64,000 bases of DNA, from positions 9,953,191 to 10,017,190 of the forward strand of contig NC_085862.1 in the NCBI RefSeq assembly GCF_034702125.1, written 5' to 3'. Made by a program: the position numbers and the translations under genes. This document shows positions 11,512-21,253 of this stretch, one piece after another; the stretch's first letter is position 1; the number at the start of each line of letters is the position of its first letter. The DNA is from Engraulis encrasicolus (Eukaryota > Chordata > Actinopteri > Clupeiformes > Engraulidae). The notes beneath the pieces were generated by a model that worked only from the letters and a program-made list of their open reading frames with translations, searched no databases and was not told the DNA's origin.

Positions 11512-13016
11512 ACTGCTGTCTGGCTAGGATTAGAGCACCTGAGTGCGGATTGACCCTGGGGCCGCTGACTTCCCTTCTCTTCCCTTCTCTTCTCTGCTCT
11601 TTTCTTTTCTTTTCTTTTCTTTTCTTTTCTTTTCTTTTCTTCTCTTCTCTTCTCTTCTCTTCTCTTCCCTTCCCTTCTCTTCTCTTTCCTTGCCGGCTTT
11701 GCCTTACCGGAATTCAATGCATGCTCTTCCTACATCAAGTTGTTCTACACAAATGCTGTACTTCTGCATACTGTATTTAACATGGTCTTCCAGTTCTCCC
11801 ATTTTCCCCATTTGAATGGATAAGACTGCTCTCGAAAAAAAAATCCATGAGATGGTCTCTATTTCTTGGCTTGCTATCCTGTTTTTTTTAAATAGTTGAT
11901 GCATTCTCTTGTATTATCAAGAAGCTGGTTGTCAGCTTTGGAAAAACAGTCAGCTTTATAGCATTGCACCTTAGACAGCATGCTTGAAGTCAAAAACCCA
12001 CAGAAATGCACAAATTAATACGAATGAGTAGAATGAGGTCAAGGTGATGGTGAGAAAGTAAAATGCATAACATGAATTAGAACGGGTGGTCAATAGTGTC
12101 CAAAGTAGTCACAAATGTCAATTCATCATCAGATTATCAACGAAATGGGAAGAAAACAGAAGGGAAACAACAGTGGCAGTTCAAGATCTTCATCAGAAGC
12201 ACAAAGCACTCTGTTGCAATCTCAAGACTCTGCACTGCCTGCACTGTCTGCACTGTACAGTGTAAGGAGAGCATCTGCTACAGCAGGAGCTCAGGTCCTC
12301 GCATGCTCTGCATGAAGCATCTACACTAAAAGCCAAAACTGTACCTGTCCTGTATGCACACGGCAAAGCCTAAAGTGTACCTGTATGCACACTACAAAGC
12401 CTAAAGCATACTTTTCTGGACACTACAAAGCCAAAAGTGTACCTGTATACACACTAAAAGCCTAAAGTGTACCTGTATGCACTACAAAGCCTAAAGTGTA
12501 CCTGCACACTACAAAGCCCAAAGCATACTTTTGTGCACACTACAAAGCCTAAAGCATACTTTTCTGGACACTACAAAGCCTAAAGCATACTTTTCTGGAC
12601 ATGGCAACCCAAAAGTATACCAGTGGGGACATTTCAAAGCCCAATGGATACCTGTGTACACACAGCTAAGCCTAAAGAATACTTTTCTGGACACTACAAA
12701 AGTACACCCAAAACCCGAACGAGCCCCCAAAAGAAGTGTACCGTACCTGTGTGGAAACCGTTTGTCCTCTCAGCAGGAAGCCCAGTACGCAGCCTGTGAT
12801 GACGGCCACGACCGACAGCGTCAGCAGCCCGTTCCGCTTCAGGTAGTCCTTGAGGTACTTCTTGATGGCGGGCGAGAAGACGCTGTGCATGCAGCGTCCG
12901 AAGCAGTCCCGGGTGCCGCGCAGGGGGCCGGGGCGGGCGAAGCCGCTGGGCTCCGAGGCGGGGTCCGAGGTGGGCTCCTCGCCACCTCCGTCGGCGGGGA
13001 TGAGCAGCTCCTCCAT
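7641..13016 (-). CDS. EAAT-like glutamate transporter (SLC1A family), exons 1-3, 3' part outside window
   Basis: Joining 12747-13016, 9608-9687 and 7641-7856 on the minus strand gives one frame of 188 codons plus two bases. SLC1A proteins are trimeric plasma-membrane carriers that move glutamate or aspartate with Na+, H+ and counter-K+. Residues about 61-83 (KRNGLLTLSVV onward) match transmembrane helix 1. GELLMRLLKMLILPLITSS in exon 2 matches helix 2. GVLTVTYYLWTTFIAVVVG in exon 3 matches helix 3, followed by the TSADALLDLVR signature. The wording is closest to EAAT5 (SLC1A7) and its fish relatives EAAT6/7, so the paralogue is not fixed. The acidic and Gly/Pro-rich N-terminus (about 60 residues before helix 1) is longer than in human EAAT5 as I recall it. 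The substrate-binding half is not in the window. Confidence 0.88.
8170..8199 (+). repeat. CTGANGAA-hairpin-GAAA module (a)
   Basis: CTGACGAA is followed by a GATGG/CCATC stem with a TTTAT loop, then GAAATGT. It is one of seven such modules in the window; see the finding on hairpins with different stems but conserved flanks. Confidence 0.5.
8505..8871 (-). mobile_element. MITE family A, copy 2
   Basis: Reverse-orientation copy inside EAAT intron 2, with ends TTAAAGGGACACTGTGTG and CTGCACAGTGTCCCTTTAA. Confidence 0.85.
8872..9607. other. EAAT-like intron 2 remainder
   Basis: An inverted-repeat element around 9410-9595 has ends ACTGTAAAACATTGCGAGCCA and GCTGCAAAATGTTACAGTGC with AGTTAA motifs inside. 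No other exon seen. Confidence 0.45.
9608..9687 (-). CDS. EAAT-like exon 2
   Basis: Acceptor CATGCAG at 9690-9688 and donor AAG|GTAAATA at 9607-9606. The 80 nt encode AKIYFSFPGELLMRLLKMLI and LPLITS plus two bases. The pattern FPGELLMR-LKM-ILPL is the conserved helix 2 signature of SLC1A carriers. Confidence 0.92.
9688..12329. other. EAAT-like intron 1, repeats
   Basis: Holds dispersed fish-repeat fragments and a CTGANGAA-hairpin module on the minus strand at 10774-10798. A (CTCCTG)n run lies at about 11473-11512 and a (TTTTC/TTCTC)n run at about 11570-11690. No further exon recognised. Confidence 0.5.
11473..11690. repeat. (CTCCTG)n and (TTTTC)n simple repeats
   Basis: A hexanucleotide CTCCTG run is followed about 60 bp later by a pyrimidine-rich TTTTC/TTCTC run. 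The Ser-Cys and Leu-Phe reading frames over it are translations of the repeats. Confidence 0.9.
12330..12720. repeat. 35-40 bp minisatellite next to EAAT exon 1
   Basis: About ten imperfect units of the type CACACTACAAAGCCTAAAGT followed by GTACCTGTATG or ATACTTTTCTGGA. In transcript direction many units contain CAG|GTACACTTT, resembling the real exon 1 donor context CACAG|GTACGGTACACTTC that lies just upstream. It may therefore have grown from that donor edge. Confidence 0.8.
12747..13016 (-). CDS. EAAT-like exon 1 (start codon)
   Basis: The ATG at 13016-13014 opens 90 codons beginning MEELLIPADGGGEE and ending GFLLRGQTVSTQ at the donor CAG|GTACGG. An upstream in-frame ATG exists at about 13205 but would add a TGCAG-repeat translation, so the internal Met was chosen. 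Three basic residues precede helix 1, as expected for the cytosolic N-terminus. Confidence 0.82.
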
Positions 13017-13128
13017 GCCCGGGCAGTGAGCAGCAGGCGGGTAGTGGTGCGCGGCCAAGCTGCGGTAACCTTTTCCTTCACCAGGGATTAAGAGCAGAGC
13101 CGAGTGGCAGTAGAGCGCATCATCACAG

Positions 13129-13168
13129 TGCAGTGCAGTGCAGTGCAGTGCAGTGCAGTGCAATGCAG
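13129..13168. repeat. (TGCAG)n microsatellite
   Basis: A pentanucleotide TGCAG run about 110-150 bp upstream of the EAAT-like start codon, immediately left of a MITE. Confidence 0.85.
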
Positions 13169-13169
13169 C

Positions 13170-13714
13170 CAGGGATGGACTGGGGCAGAAATAGGGCCCG
13201 GGCACTTTTGGCTTAAAGCAGGGGTGAGGAACCTATGTTTCGAGGGCTGTTTGTGGCCCTTGAGGCCATTTTATCGGGCCCCCAAAATAATTTTAATGTT
13301 GTGCAGCTTCACATGAAATATGACATATTTTGTAAAGGAATCTTAGAAATTACATTTCCAACACAATTATGTTATATTAGGGGGCCATAGAGAAGGTGGG
13401 GTCTGTTTTAAAGGTGTCTACCTTTAATATAAGCCAAAATTGCATGGGGAAATCCTGATTTGTGATCATTGTACTGCCCTTGGAGGACTCTTACAGCCCT
13501 TGGTGGGAATTTGAAGTGGCCCTTGTCATGAAAAAGGTTTCCCACCCCTGGCTTAAAGGGTCGCCCCATCACAATTGGCGGCACAGAACTGACTCACCGA
13601 TGGACCCCGCACCTCGTGGGCCCCGTTTTTTTAACATTTCTGAAAATAAGGGCCCAAGAGAGTGCGGGGCCCTTCGGGAAATGCCCGCTATGCCAGATGG
13701 CCAGTCCACCCCTG
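13170..13714. mobile_element. MITE (CAGGGATGGACTGG ends) with a nested hAT MITE
   Basis: The outer ends are CAGGGATGGACTGG and CCAGTCCACCCCTG. A second element at 13219-13550 (CAGGGGTGAGGAACC to GGTTTCCCACCCCTG) is inserted inside. Its 8-bp direct repeat GCTTAAAG stands at 13211-13218 and 13551-13558, the hAT target-duplication length. Confidence 0.85.
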
Positions 13715-13954
13715 AGTGCGGCGCAGCACAGCGCAGTGGAGAGGCTTGGTTAGCTCCGAGGCTACTCGAGGGTACTCGAGACCATGGTCAGCGGGGCTTA
13801 GTGAGGTTAAGAGGCTTAGGGCCGTGTAATAAAATCTAACACGTCTTTGTTGTGGATGGCACAGTGCCACACTGATGGGCTGCCATGGGAGGGTGCAGTG
13901 AGTGTGTCTCCCTGGTACCTCTAGCAGAGAGAAGATACATTTGTACAGACTGTA

Positions 13955-14145
13955 GAGTAGAGTAGAGTAGAGTAGAGTAGAGTAGAGTAGAGTAGAGTAG
14001 AGTAGAGATGAGTAGAGATAAGTAGAGTAGAGTAGAGTGGAATAGAATGGAACTGAATAGAATAGAATAGAATAGAATAGAATAGAATAGAATAGAATAG
14101 AATAGAATAGAGTAGAATAGAACAGAATAGAATAAAGGGCATTTT
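13955..14145. repeat. (GTAGA)n / (ATAGA)n microsatellite
   Basis: Two adjoining pentanucleotide runs, AGAGT units then AATAG units, differing by a transition. Confidence 0.95.
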
Positions 14146-14363
14146 TTGTCCAGTAAGGCAAAGGGGCAAGTGCTTCAGCACCACTGTATCTGTGCACGCC
14201 TATGCTGACAGAGCAGGTGCCATCTTATCGTCAAAAAATTGCACTGTCCATTTTGCATCTCAACTCTGCAAATGGCACCTACTCCATCTCTTAACAGTGC
14301 TTCATGTGCTGTATAGGGAATTGGATGATGGAAATAATAAAAAGTGATAAGATCATGATTTAC

Positions 14364-15014
14364 CTGCTGATCCCAGACAGGACATGAGGCGTGGGTCCAC
14401 ATCCACCGAGTTGTGCCAGTCAGAGGAGTCTCTCTTTGCTGACTGCTGTTTGCCCACAGCTACGCTATTGTGCCATTGGGAGGCATTTCTCTTCGCTGGC
14501 TGCCGTGGGTCCATATCCACAGCGCAGTCCATTTGGGAGGCATTTCTTTTCGCTGGCTTCCGTGGGTCCACATCCACAGCGTAGTACCAGGGGGCTTCTT
14601 TCTTGGCCTTCTTCTGCCTCTGGGTCGATGGGTCAGCATGGTACCAGGGGGCGTCTTTCTTGGCCGTCTGCCGCTGGGCCGCTGGGTCAGCATGGTACCA
14701 GGGGGCGTCTTTCTTGGCCGTCTGCCGCTGGGCCGCTGGGTCAGCATGGTACCATGGGGCTTCTTTCTTGGCCGTCTGCCTCTGGGTCGATGAGTCAGCA
14801 TGGTACCAGGGGGCGTCTTTCTTGGCCGTCTGCCTCTGGGCCGATGGGTCCGCGTTCACAGCGTAGTACCAGGGGGCGTCTTTCTTGGCCTTCTTCTGCC
14901 GCTGCGCCGCTGGGTGTCCGTCCTGCATCCTGCAGGGCCCATGAGAAGAGGTGGTGGTGGAGGCCTGCCGCTGGGTCCAAGGAGACAAATGACTCATCCC
15001 CATATGGGAAAGCT
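14364..15014 (-). CDS. Unrecognised repetitive exon with nine dibasic-led repeats
   Basis: On the minus strand a 651-nt open segment is bounded by an acceptor (CTCTGTGCAG|AG) and a donor (CAGCAG|GTAAAT), phase 1 in and phase 1 out. The coding repeat is 18-20 residues. Six units resemble AKKDAPWYHADPAAQRQT (variants AKKEAPWY, AKKDAPWYYAVNADP). Three units at the C-terminal side resemble AKRNASQWHNSVAVGKQQS. Every unit starts with KK or KR. Length changes between units are multiples of three and several differences are synonymous, which favours coding on this strand. I do not recognise the protein. Evenly spaced dibasic pairs recall peptide-precursor proteins, but no signal peptide exon was found, so that remains inference. 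It could instead be a minisatellite that happens to stay open, since the period is a multiple of three and opposite-strand frames are also open. Confidence 0.45.
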
Positions 15015-15043
15015 CTGCACAGAGAGTGAGAAGAGAGAGGTCA

Positions 15044-15358
15044 GTAGGAGTGTAAATATAATTAGCGATATGTATATCGATGCATCGATCCTACCACCAC
15101 CGACTATCGAATCAAATGGTATTGTATCGTGGGGCATTCTTCAAATATCGAAAATAATCGAATCACTGGCTGGCCCCTGCCCAATGCCCCAGCTCCATAA
15201 TATAATAGAAGTGGAAAAGTAATTGGAAAAAATTTAATCAAATTAAATTATATCGTATTGTATCGTGGGGCATTCTTAATATCGAAAATAATTTAATTGC
15301 CGCCTTAACTAATCGATATGGAATCGTATTATTATGGAGGCTATGATTTACACCCCTA
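15044..15358. mobile_element. hAT-like MITE (TAGGAGTGTAAAT ends)
   Basis: Starts TAGGAGTGTAAATATAAT and ends ATTTACACCCCTA, with ATATCGATGCATCGAT inside. Related elements lie at about 16474-16684 and 33603-33836. It sits directly upstream of the repetitive exon. Confidence 0.7.
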
Positions 15359-15411
15359 GTGGTCTGCACACTGGGTATCAGCTTCAACCCCCTGCCATTT
15401 GTTCATTTACA

Positions 15412-15860
15412 TTACATTACATTTAGCAGACGCTTTTGACCAATGAAGACATGCAAGCAAGTACAGAGTGTGGGGTCAGTACAGAGTATAGCAGTATACA
15501 AGTAATGTAGAACAGATAGAGAGCAGAAAAAATAGTGGAGGACCTATGAAATGTAGTGCAGGTTAGTATGATCAGAGGTGAGTAGGGTTAGTTATATTAC
15601 GCAGGGTATTTCACAAATGGCAATGTTTCGATCCACCTGAAGATCCCACTGGTGGATCAAAGCGTTGCGGTTTGTGGATGTGAGCAACACTACCTCCAAA
15701 AACTCTGCGCAGAAACACAAGTTCTGTTGGTATCCTCCTTGTACACAGAGAAGTATAAATTATAAGTAGAAGTTTAAAAACGTAAAAAAAAAAAAACCCT
15801 CATGGGGCTTTTACCATCACAGGGTTCTGGGTGAAAATGAAAAGTAATGAAAAATAGAGA
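15412..15860. other. Dispersed repeats, no gene seen
   Basis: Begins with a TTACATTTAGCAGACGC fish-repeat fragment. A hairpin-like GATCCACC/GGTGGATC segment near 15629-15660 and an A run near 15784 follow. Confidence 0.45.
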
Positions 15861-15861
15861 T

Positions 15862-16262
15862 GCACAGGATCCAAGATCCGGTTCCAGATCCGGCTGGATA
15901 ATAGGGTTTTTCACAGGATCTGGATCCGGCAGGATCTTAAGCAGTGTATCCGGTAGTTACCTAAAAATCAGCATCTGGTGCATCTCTAGCCTAGGTTTTT
16001 CAGTCAGTCTTTCACAACCCCAATTGCTGGATGGAGTGAAAGAACTTTGGAAGGGACCCGTGCATGCAGTGTGGCAGTAAGCCAATGAGTCTAAAAAAAT
16101 AGTTTGAGCCAACGGACTAAAAAGGGCCCATGTGTGCGAGTAGGCTATGTGTTTCAACCCTTTCGTAGGATCCGGTATCCGTTTCCGGATCCGGTAGGAT
16201 CTTAAGCAGTGGCTCCGGTATCCGGCAGGATCCTAAAAATCAGGATCCGGTGCATCTCTAAT
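15862..16262. mobile_element. GGATCC-rich MITE, copy 1
   Basis: Starts AGAGATGCACAGGATCCAAG and ends GATCCGGTGCATCTCTA. The interior block around 15985-16160 is shared with the copy at 61904-62327. Confidence 0.75.
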
Positions 16263-16473
16263 GAAAAAAAGTATAAGTGGGAGCAGAATAATCCTGGTTG
16301 AAGGCTTTTGAAGACTTTTTTCTTTTTATCTGGTTCATATGGTACTGCAAATAGTGTTAAGGAAGAAAAATCCGGTTTCTCTTTAGACTGAATGTAGTGA
16401 GCCTCATTGCATGCAAAAGGATCGACTCTTATGACAATGCCCAGGTCATAGGCCAGGCAGCCGTGGGTGGCAA

Positions 16474-16684
16474 CTAGGGGTGTAAATCATTGCCTCCATG
16501 ACGATTCGATTTCTTAAAGCAGGGATTCGGTTGAGAATTCCCCACAATACAATACAATTCATTTAGACTTGTCCCAATTATTTTTCTACTTCTATTATGT
16601 TATGGTACAAAATACAAGGGCATTTGACAGGGGCCAGCGATTCGATTATTTTCGATACTTAAGAATTTTGATTATTTACACCCG
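16474..16684. mobile_element. hAT-like MITE (TAGGGGTGTAAATC ends)
   Basis: Starts TAGGGGTGTAAATCATTGCC and ends GATTATTTACACCCG. Same family type as the element at 15044. Confidence 0.65.
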
Positions 16685-16986
16685 TGGTGGCAACCCTAGG
16701 TGCACAGGATGGGATGGGGGCAGGGTTGTCAGATGAGACTGATGATTTCCAGCCCTAAAAATGCTCAAAAAAACACCTGGAGGCACTAAATCCCGCCCAA
16801 TTTGAACCGAACTCTACTGATTTCTATGGCCATACATCTACAGAAAAGCCCTCCCAATGCCTATTTTTGACCGTTTATACCTGCAGACGGCCAAACTTAA
16901 CAGCGAGAAGAAGGAGCGAGGAGAGAAACAGCCCAATCTGGCAAGCTGCAACACTGCAATGGTGGTAGGTAGTGGGTGACTGGCTG

Positions 16987-17880
16987 AGTCATCATGTGCC
17001 AGGTGTCTTATCCTGGTTAGAGGTGGTAGTGGTGGTAGTGGGTGTGCCAGGTGGGTGTCTTACCCTGGTTAGAGGTGGTAGTGGTGGTAGTGGGTGTGCC
17101 AGGTGGGTGTCTTACCCTGGTTAGAGGTGGTAGTGGTGGTAGTGGGTGTGCCAGGTGGGTGTCTTACCCTGGTTAGAGGTGGTAGTGGTGGTAGTGGGTG
17201 TGCCAGGTGGGTGTCTTACCCTGGTTAGAGGTGGTAGTGGTGGTAGTGGGTGTGTCATGTGCCATGTGCCATGTGCCAGGTGGGTATCTTACCCTGGTTA
17301 CAGGTTGCGGTGGTGGTAGTGGGTGACTGGCTGTGCCATGTCATGTGCCAGGTGTCTTACCCTGGTTAGAGGTGGCAGAGGTGATAGTGAGTGTGCCATG
17401 TGTCATGTGCCAGTTGTCTTACCCTGGTTAGGGGTGGCAGTAGTGGTAGTGGGTGTGTCAGATGGGTGTCTTACCCTGGTTGGAGGTGGCAGTGGTGGTA
17501 GTGGGTGTTCCCGGTGTCTTACCCCGGTTACAGGTTGCAGTGGTGGTAGTGGGTGACTGGCTGTGCCACATCATGTGCCAGTTGTCTTACCCTGGTTAGA
17601 GATGGTAGTGGTGGCAGTAGTGGTAGTGGGTGTGCCAGGTGTCTTACCCTGGTTAGATGTGGCACAGTGGTGTAGTCTACTTTTTTTGAGGTGGGTATAC
17701 TGTATATATGTGAGCTATTCTAAATAATGGACCAATCAATTTGAAGTGGGTATACTGATATCCCTGAAATTTTGAAGTTAGTATACTCTGTATACCTGCG
17801 TTCTACGTAGACTACACCATTGAGGGGGCAGTGGTGGTAGTGGGTGGCAGGTGCCAGGTGTCTTACCCTGGTTAGAGGTG
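16987..17880. repeat. 52-bp tandem array with splice-donor-like core
   Basis: About 13 copies of a unit containing GTGTCTTACCCTGGTTAGAG. Early copies are spaced exactly 52 bp (cores at 17059, 17111, 17163, 17215), later ones are irregular. On the minus strand each unit reads AACCAGG|GTAAGACACC, a good donor consensus. An unrelated MITE-like insert (17660-17825) interrupts the array. The last core at about 17861 is followed by unique sequence. Confidence 0.9.
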
Positions 17881-18560
17881 GCAGGCTGCCTGGTGTCACG
17901 CCTCTGATGGGATTATGGTGGCCGCACCGCACGGCGCCGCACCGCACTGCACCGTGCCCCAGGCTAGCTGGCTCTCTCTCTCGTGCTGGCAGCCCAAAGC
18001 CAGGAGTCCTGGGACGCATTACGCAAGCACAAATACACTCAAATACACACACAAGTACACAGGAAACAACTTATCTGTTGTTATTCTGGGTCATGTTTTG
18101 TCTGACTGACTGTAATGACACAATGTCTGTGTGGCCCTTTTTCAAAAATAAATCTCCCAAGACTAACTGATTATGCCACATAATATAATACAAGCACTAG
18201 TTACCGTAAGGGTGTGTGCAGTCAGATACAAAAAGTTAATATCCGTCTGTGTGGCCTGTGCTGTCTACATTTCACTTTTGAGGAGGACACTTTCCACAAT
18301 TAAGTTAGCCTCTTTGCACAGATGGTTCACTCATTGCTGAAAAGATTGAGCTACATTGTAACAACATTGCTATGATGACATCCTAGAGGGCCTTAATTAA
18401 GTAACAGCTGAAGACTTGGTCATTACAATTTTGGTGACAGTAAGGTTGTAACATACGCTCTGTGCTAAGGGGTTAATTACAATGGCTGTTGTAGCAGCAC
18501 AAGAGATAGTATATTATGAGTTAGAACTAAGAGAATCTTTGGCATCACCAAGCTCAAGAT
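17881..18560. other. No gene recognised; possible exon edge on minus strand
   Basis: On the minus strand 17880-18050 is open toward the last donor-like core but shows no known domain. The remainder to 18560 is unique-looking and AT-rich. Confidence 0.35.
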
Positions 18561-19067
18561 GATGAGACGGGCCCCCGCCCCCACTTTGAAAAACAATGCA
18601 ATAGGCCCCTACATTTCAGATCTTATGTTGTCACACAGCTCTTTTCCATCCGGCTCGGAAAATCCGTTCTAATGGCCGCCATATTGTCATCTCAGGAAAA
18701 GATTATGATAATGACGTGATAGTAACACTGATTTGCAATTTAACTCACAGGCTGCTGTGACTGTGGCCCAACTGAAAATGTCCCCAACTTTACCATGACA
18801 AGGCCCGCCATATACCGGTACATTCCAGCCAAGGCCTCCCCGACACGGGCTGTGCCACACTTTTTTATGTGCACCTGCTTTCACAACTTGATTGAGTTGG
18901 CTGCCAACCTGCTGCGACCCCCCAAGGCCCTCACAAGGGTCCCCGACCCCCACTTTGAGAACCACTGCGATAGACCTAGGCCCCTACATTTCTGCTCTTG
19001 TGTTGTTACACAGCTCTTTTCCATGCGGCTCAGCAAATCCTTTCTAATATGGCGTCATTATGTGGAC
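18560..19067. repeat. Direct repeat unit, left flank of THAP transposon
   Basis: Landmarks TGTCACACAGCTCTTTTCC, AATGGCCGCCATATTGTC and GATTTGCAATTTAACTCACA recur. Copies lie at 18616-18990 and 18987-19060, and again right of the transposon at 26534-26900 and 26892-27060. The transposon appears to have landed inside this tandem array of about 350-bp units. Confidence 0.7.
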
Positions 19068-19355
19068 AAAAGGTCCACGAGCGCCACTTACTGCCCACGC
19101 GAGGTATTTTATTCTGCGCGCGCGTGTAGACACTCTCGCGCGCGCGATTTTGCTCTGCGCGCGCGCGCAAACACCGTCTCACGCGCGAGAGGTGACATGA
19201 ATTTCCTCACGCGCGCGAGCAGAAATATGAATATTTAAATAATCTCCTCCCACTGATTAGCATAACCAACGAGGCGGAAGTTTGTTTAGTCTGAAATAAT
19301 CAGACACAGATCTCAAGAGCAATTGTTGATATCGTTGCTACGGTAACTGCAGCTG
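19068..19355 (+). repeat. Left terminal inverted repeat, alternating CG tracts
   Basis: Contains four or five purely alternating CGCGCG stretches (for example near 19116, 19137, 19157 and 19209), separated by short AT-rich pieces. Such tracts can adopt left-handed DNA. The partner repeat is at 26195-26520. Confidence 0.8.
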
Positions 19356-20890
19356 GCGTTTACTGACGAGTGGAATGACTGAAGGTTGCATACCTCTATT
19401 GCTTATCCATTTTTATGAAAACATTGTTTTTAATTGTTTATTTCATGGGCGAACTTGTTGAGATTCGCAGACAGCAAATGAGGAATAAAGTGAGTAGACA
19501 TTTCATCAAATATGCTATGGTTCGTGTCCTGTCAAGCTTCATTTTGCTCACGACGAGTGCGTTTTAAGAGCTTAAAGTTAGCAGGCTAGGCATTTGGCAT
19601 GATGACAAAGTTGTTTTGCAAAGAAGACCAAAATGCACGTTTACAGAGACCTTTAGTTAACATGTTGTAAGTGCAATGTTTCACTGAAATCCAGCTCCGT
19701 GTGCTGCATGACTGAGAGACATACCGGTACAAACCTGTTTCCTACGATGGTCCAGTCAGATATTTGTAATGTAGGCTATAAGGATTCAAGTGTGTTTGAT
19801 ACTTTTGCTGGTAAGCATTGCAATAAAAGAGGGAGCCGGATAGTCAATTCAAGCGGTCAGATCAGAGAACCTTTATTGAAATCGGTTGGAACAATCATTC
19901 ATTTTGCCACTGTCGTGCTGGTGACGACAGTAGGCGGCCGCAGTTGACTTGAGACCGGAGACCGAAATATGGATTTAATATAGGCTATGTATTCAGCGAT
20001 CCACAACGGGTATACACAAGGAGGTCTACATAAGTCATTGGATATACACAACTAGAGCTCTAGGTGAATTTAGCCTACATTGCATCAAAGAGCTCACTCT
20101 GTGCTTTGGAATTAAATGATGAAGTGGCTAGAAAATGAACCGTGCGCTGAGTATCCAGTAGATGGCGTCGACACACTGTAAATAAACAATGACACTACAA
20201 TACTGACACATGCACAATGAATGATTAGGCTAGAAAGATCACTTTCTCAAAGTACTGCAATTACTTCCAGGAAGTTGACTGGTTCGTGGAAAATGGTAGA
20301 GCAATACCGGCCTCTTCGAATATAGAGTTGAATAATTGAATCTTTAAGAAGTGACATAAATGGTACAGATCAATACACTGTATTTACCTGCTCTCTGTGT
20401 CACTTGGCTAGTAAATTTAATGCAATGTGATACCAGTGCAATGCAATACATTTAATAAAAAAGGTGCAGACATTTAAAAAAATAAAAAAAATAAATCTGC
20501 CTTCAGTTGCTGATCGGCGGCCCTTGTACGGAGGTTGTCACACACAGCCAACGAAACCACATGGGCAACATGGAAGAGGTCAGTGTGCAGCCCAGCTTGT
20601 CTGACCCAAGCCATTTAAGTGGTTAAAGAATTTAGTGAATCCATCTACACATGCCATATCTGCAGGGGCCTAATCTTTCTACCTTTTTTTACATGTTGCA
20701 GCAATTGCCAAAGCTTTTGGGCCTTTGCCTGGATTTCATCACACAGCAGCAATAGGTCTCTAGGACTCTGGTTAGGTAGCCTGTATACACTTTATTTCTG
20801 GAAGGTGATGTGGGTGTCATGTTACTTCAGCAAGCAGCACAACGCATACAGTTCATAACATTTCATCCAGGCAAGTTTTCTCATTTTCAT

Positions 20891-21253
20891 TTAGGGAGCT
20901 GCCAATCCCAATAGTGGTAACACAAGTGCAGAGATTTCATGTAGACTATTGAACTCAACTAAAGGGGTCACTAGTAACATAATAATAACAGCAATAGCAA
21001 CACCACACGCACAAAGTAAATTGAATAATAGTTGTGATTCCAAATGACCTATTCTTGATGAAGGCACAATCTCTACATTTCTTCGCTGTACAGGAAAAAT
21101 CAGGCATACTGCATATCGGCAGTTGGTGAGATGGCGTGGGAGTTCGTAGGCTATGTTTGGGTTCCACTGCAATCCTGTGCCGTCACAAAGATCTGGCAGA
21201 TCTTTAAATCCACACATCGTACAGGTTTCCAGGATGTGATTTATTTGTGGCAA
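20891..21253 (-). other. Open frame of unknown family inside the THAP transposon
   Basis: A 120-codon minus-strand frame begins MPQINHILETCTMCGF and ends LVLPLLGLAAP. It has a Cys-containing first half and a hydrophobic stretch CGVAIAVIIMLLVTPLV near the middle that could be a membrane helix. I do not recognise it. It may be the 3' part of the element's gene. Confidence 0.35.

Noticed and set aside
11412..11780. Cys/Ser- and Leu/Phe-rich frame
   Set aside because: Produced by (CTCCTG)n and (TTTTC)n simple repeats; no splice or homology support.
12531..13091. Plus-strand 186-aa frame
   Set aside because: Antisense to EAAT exon 1 and the adjoining minisatellite; the minus strand carries transmembrane helix 1 of a known family.
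14391..15029. Plus-strand 212-aa repeat frame
   Set aside because: It is opposite the minus-strand repetitive exon. Openness follows from a repeat period that is a multiple of three, and matching splice sites exist only on the minus strand.
16987..17880. CRISPR-like repeat array
   Set aside because: Units are contiguous tandem repeats without unique spacers, in an animal genome.
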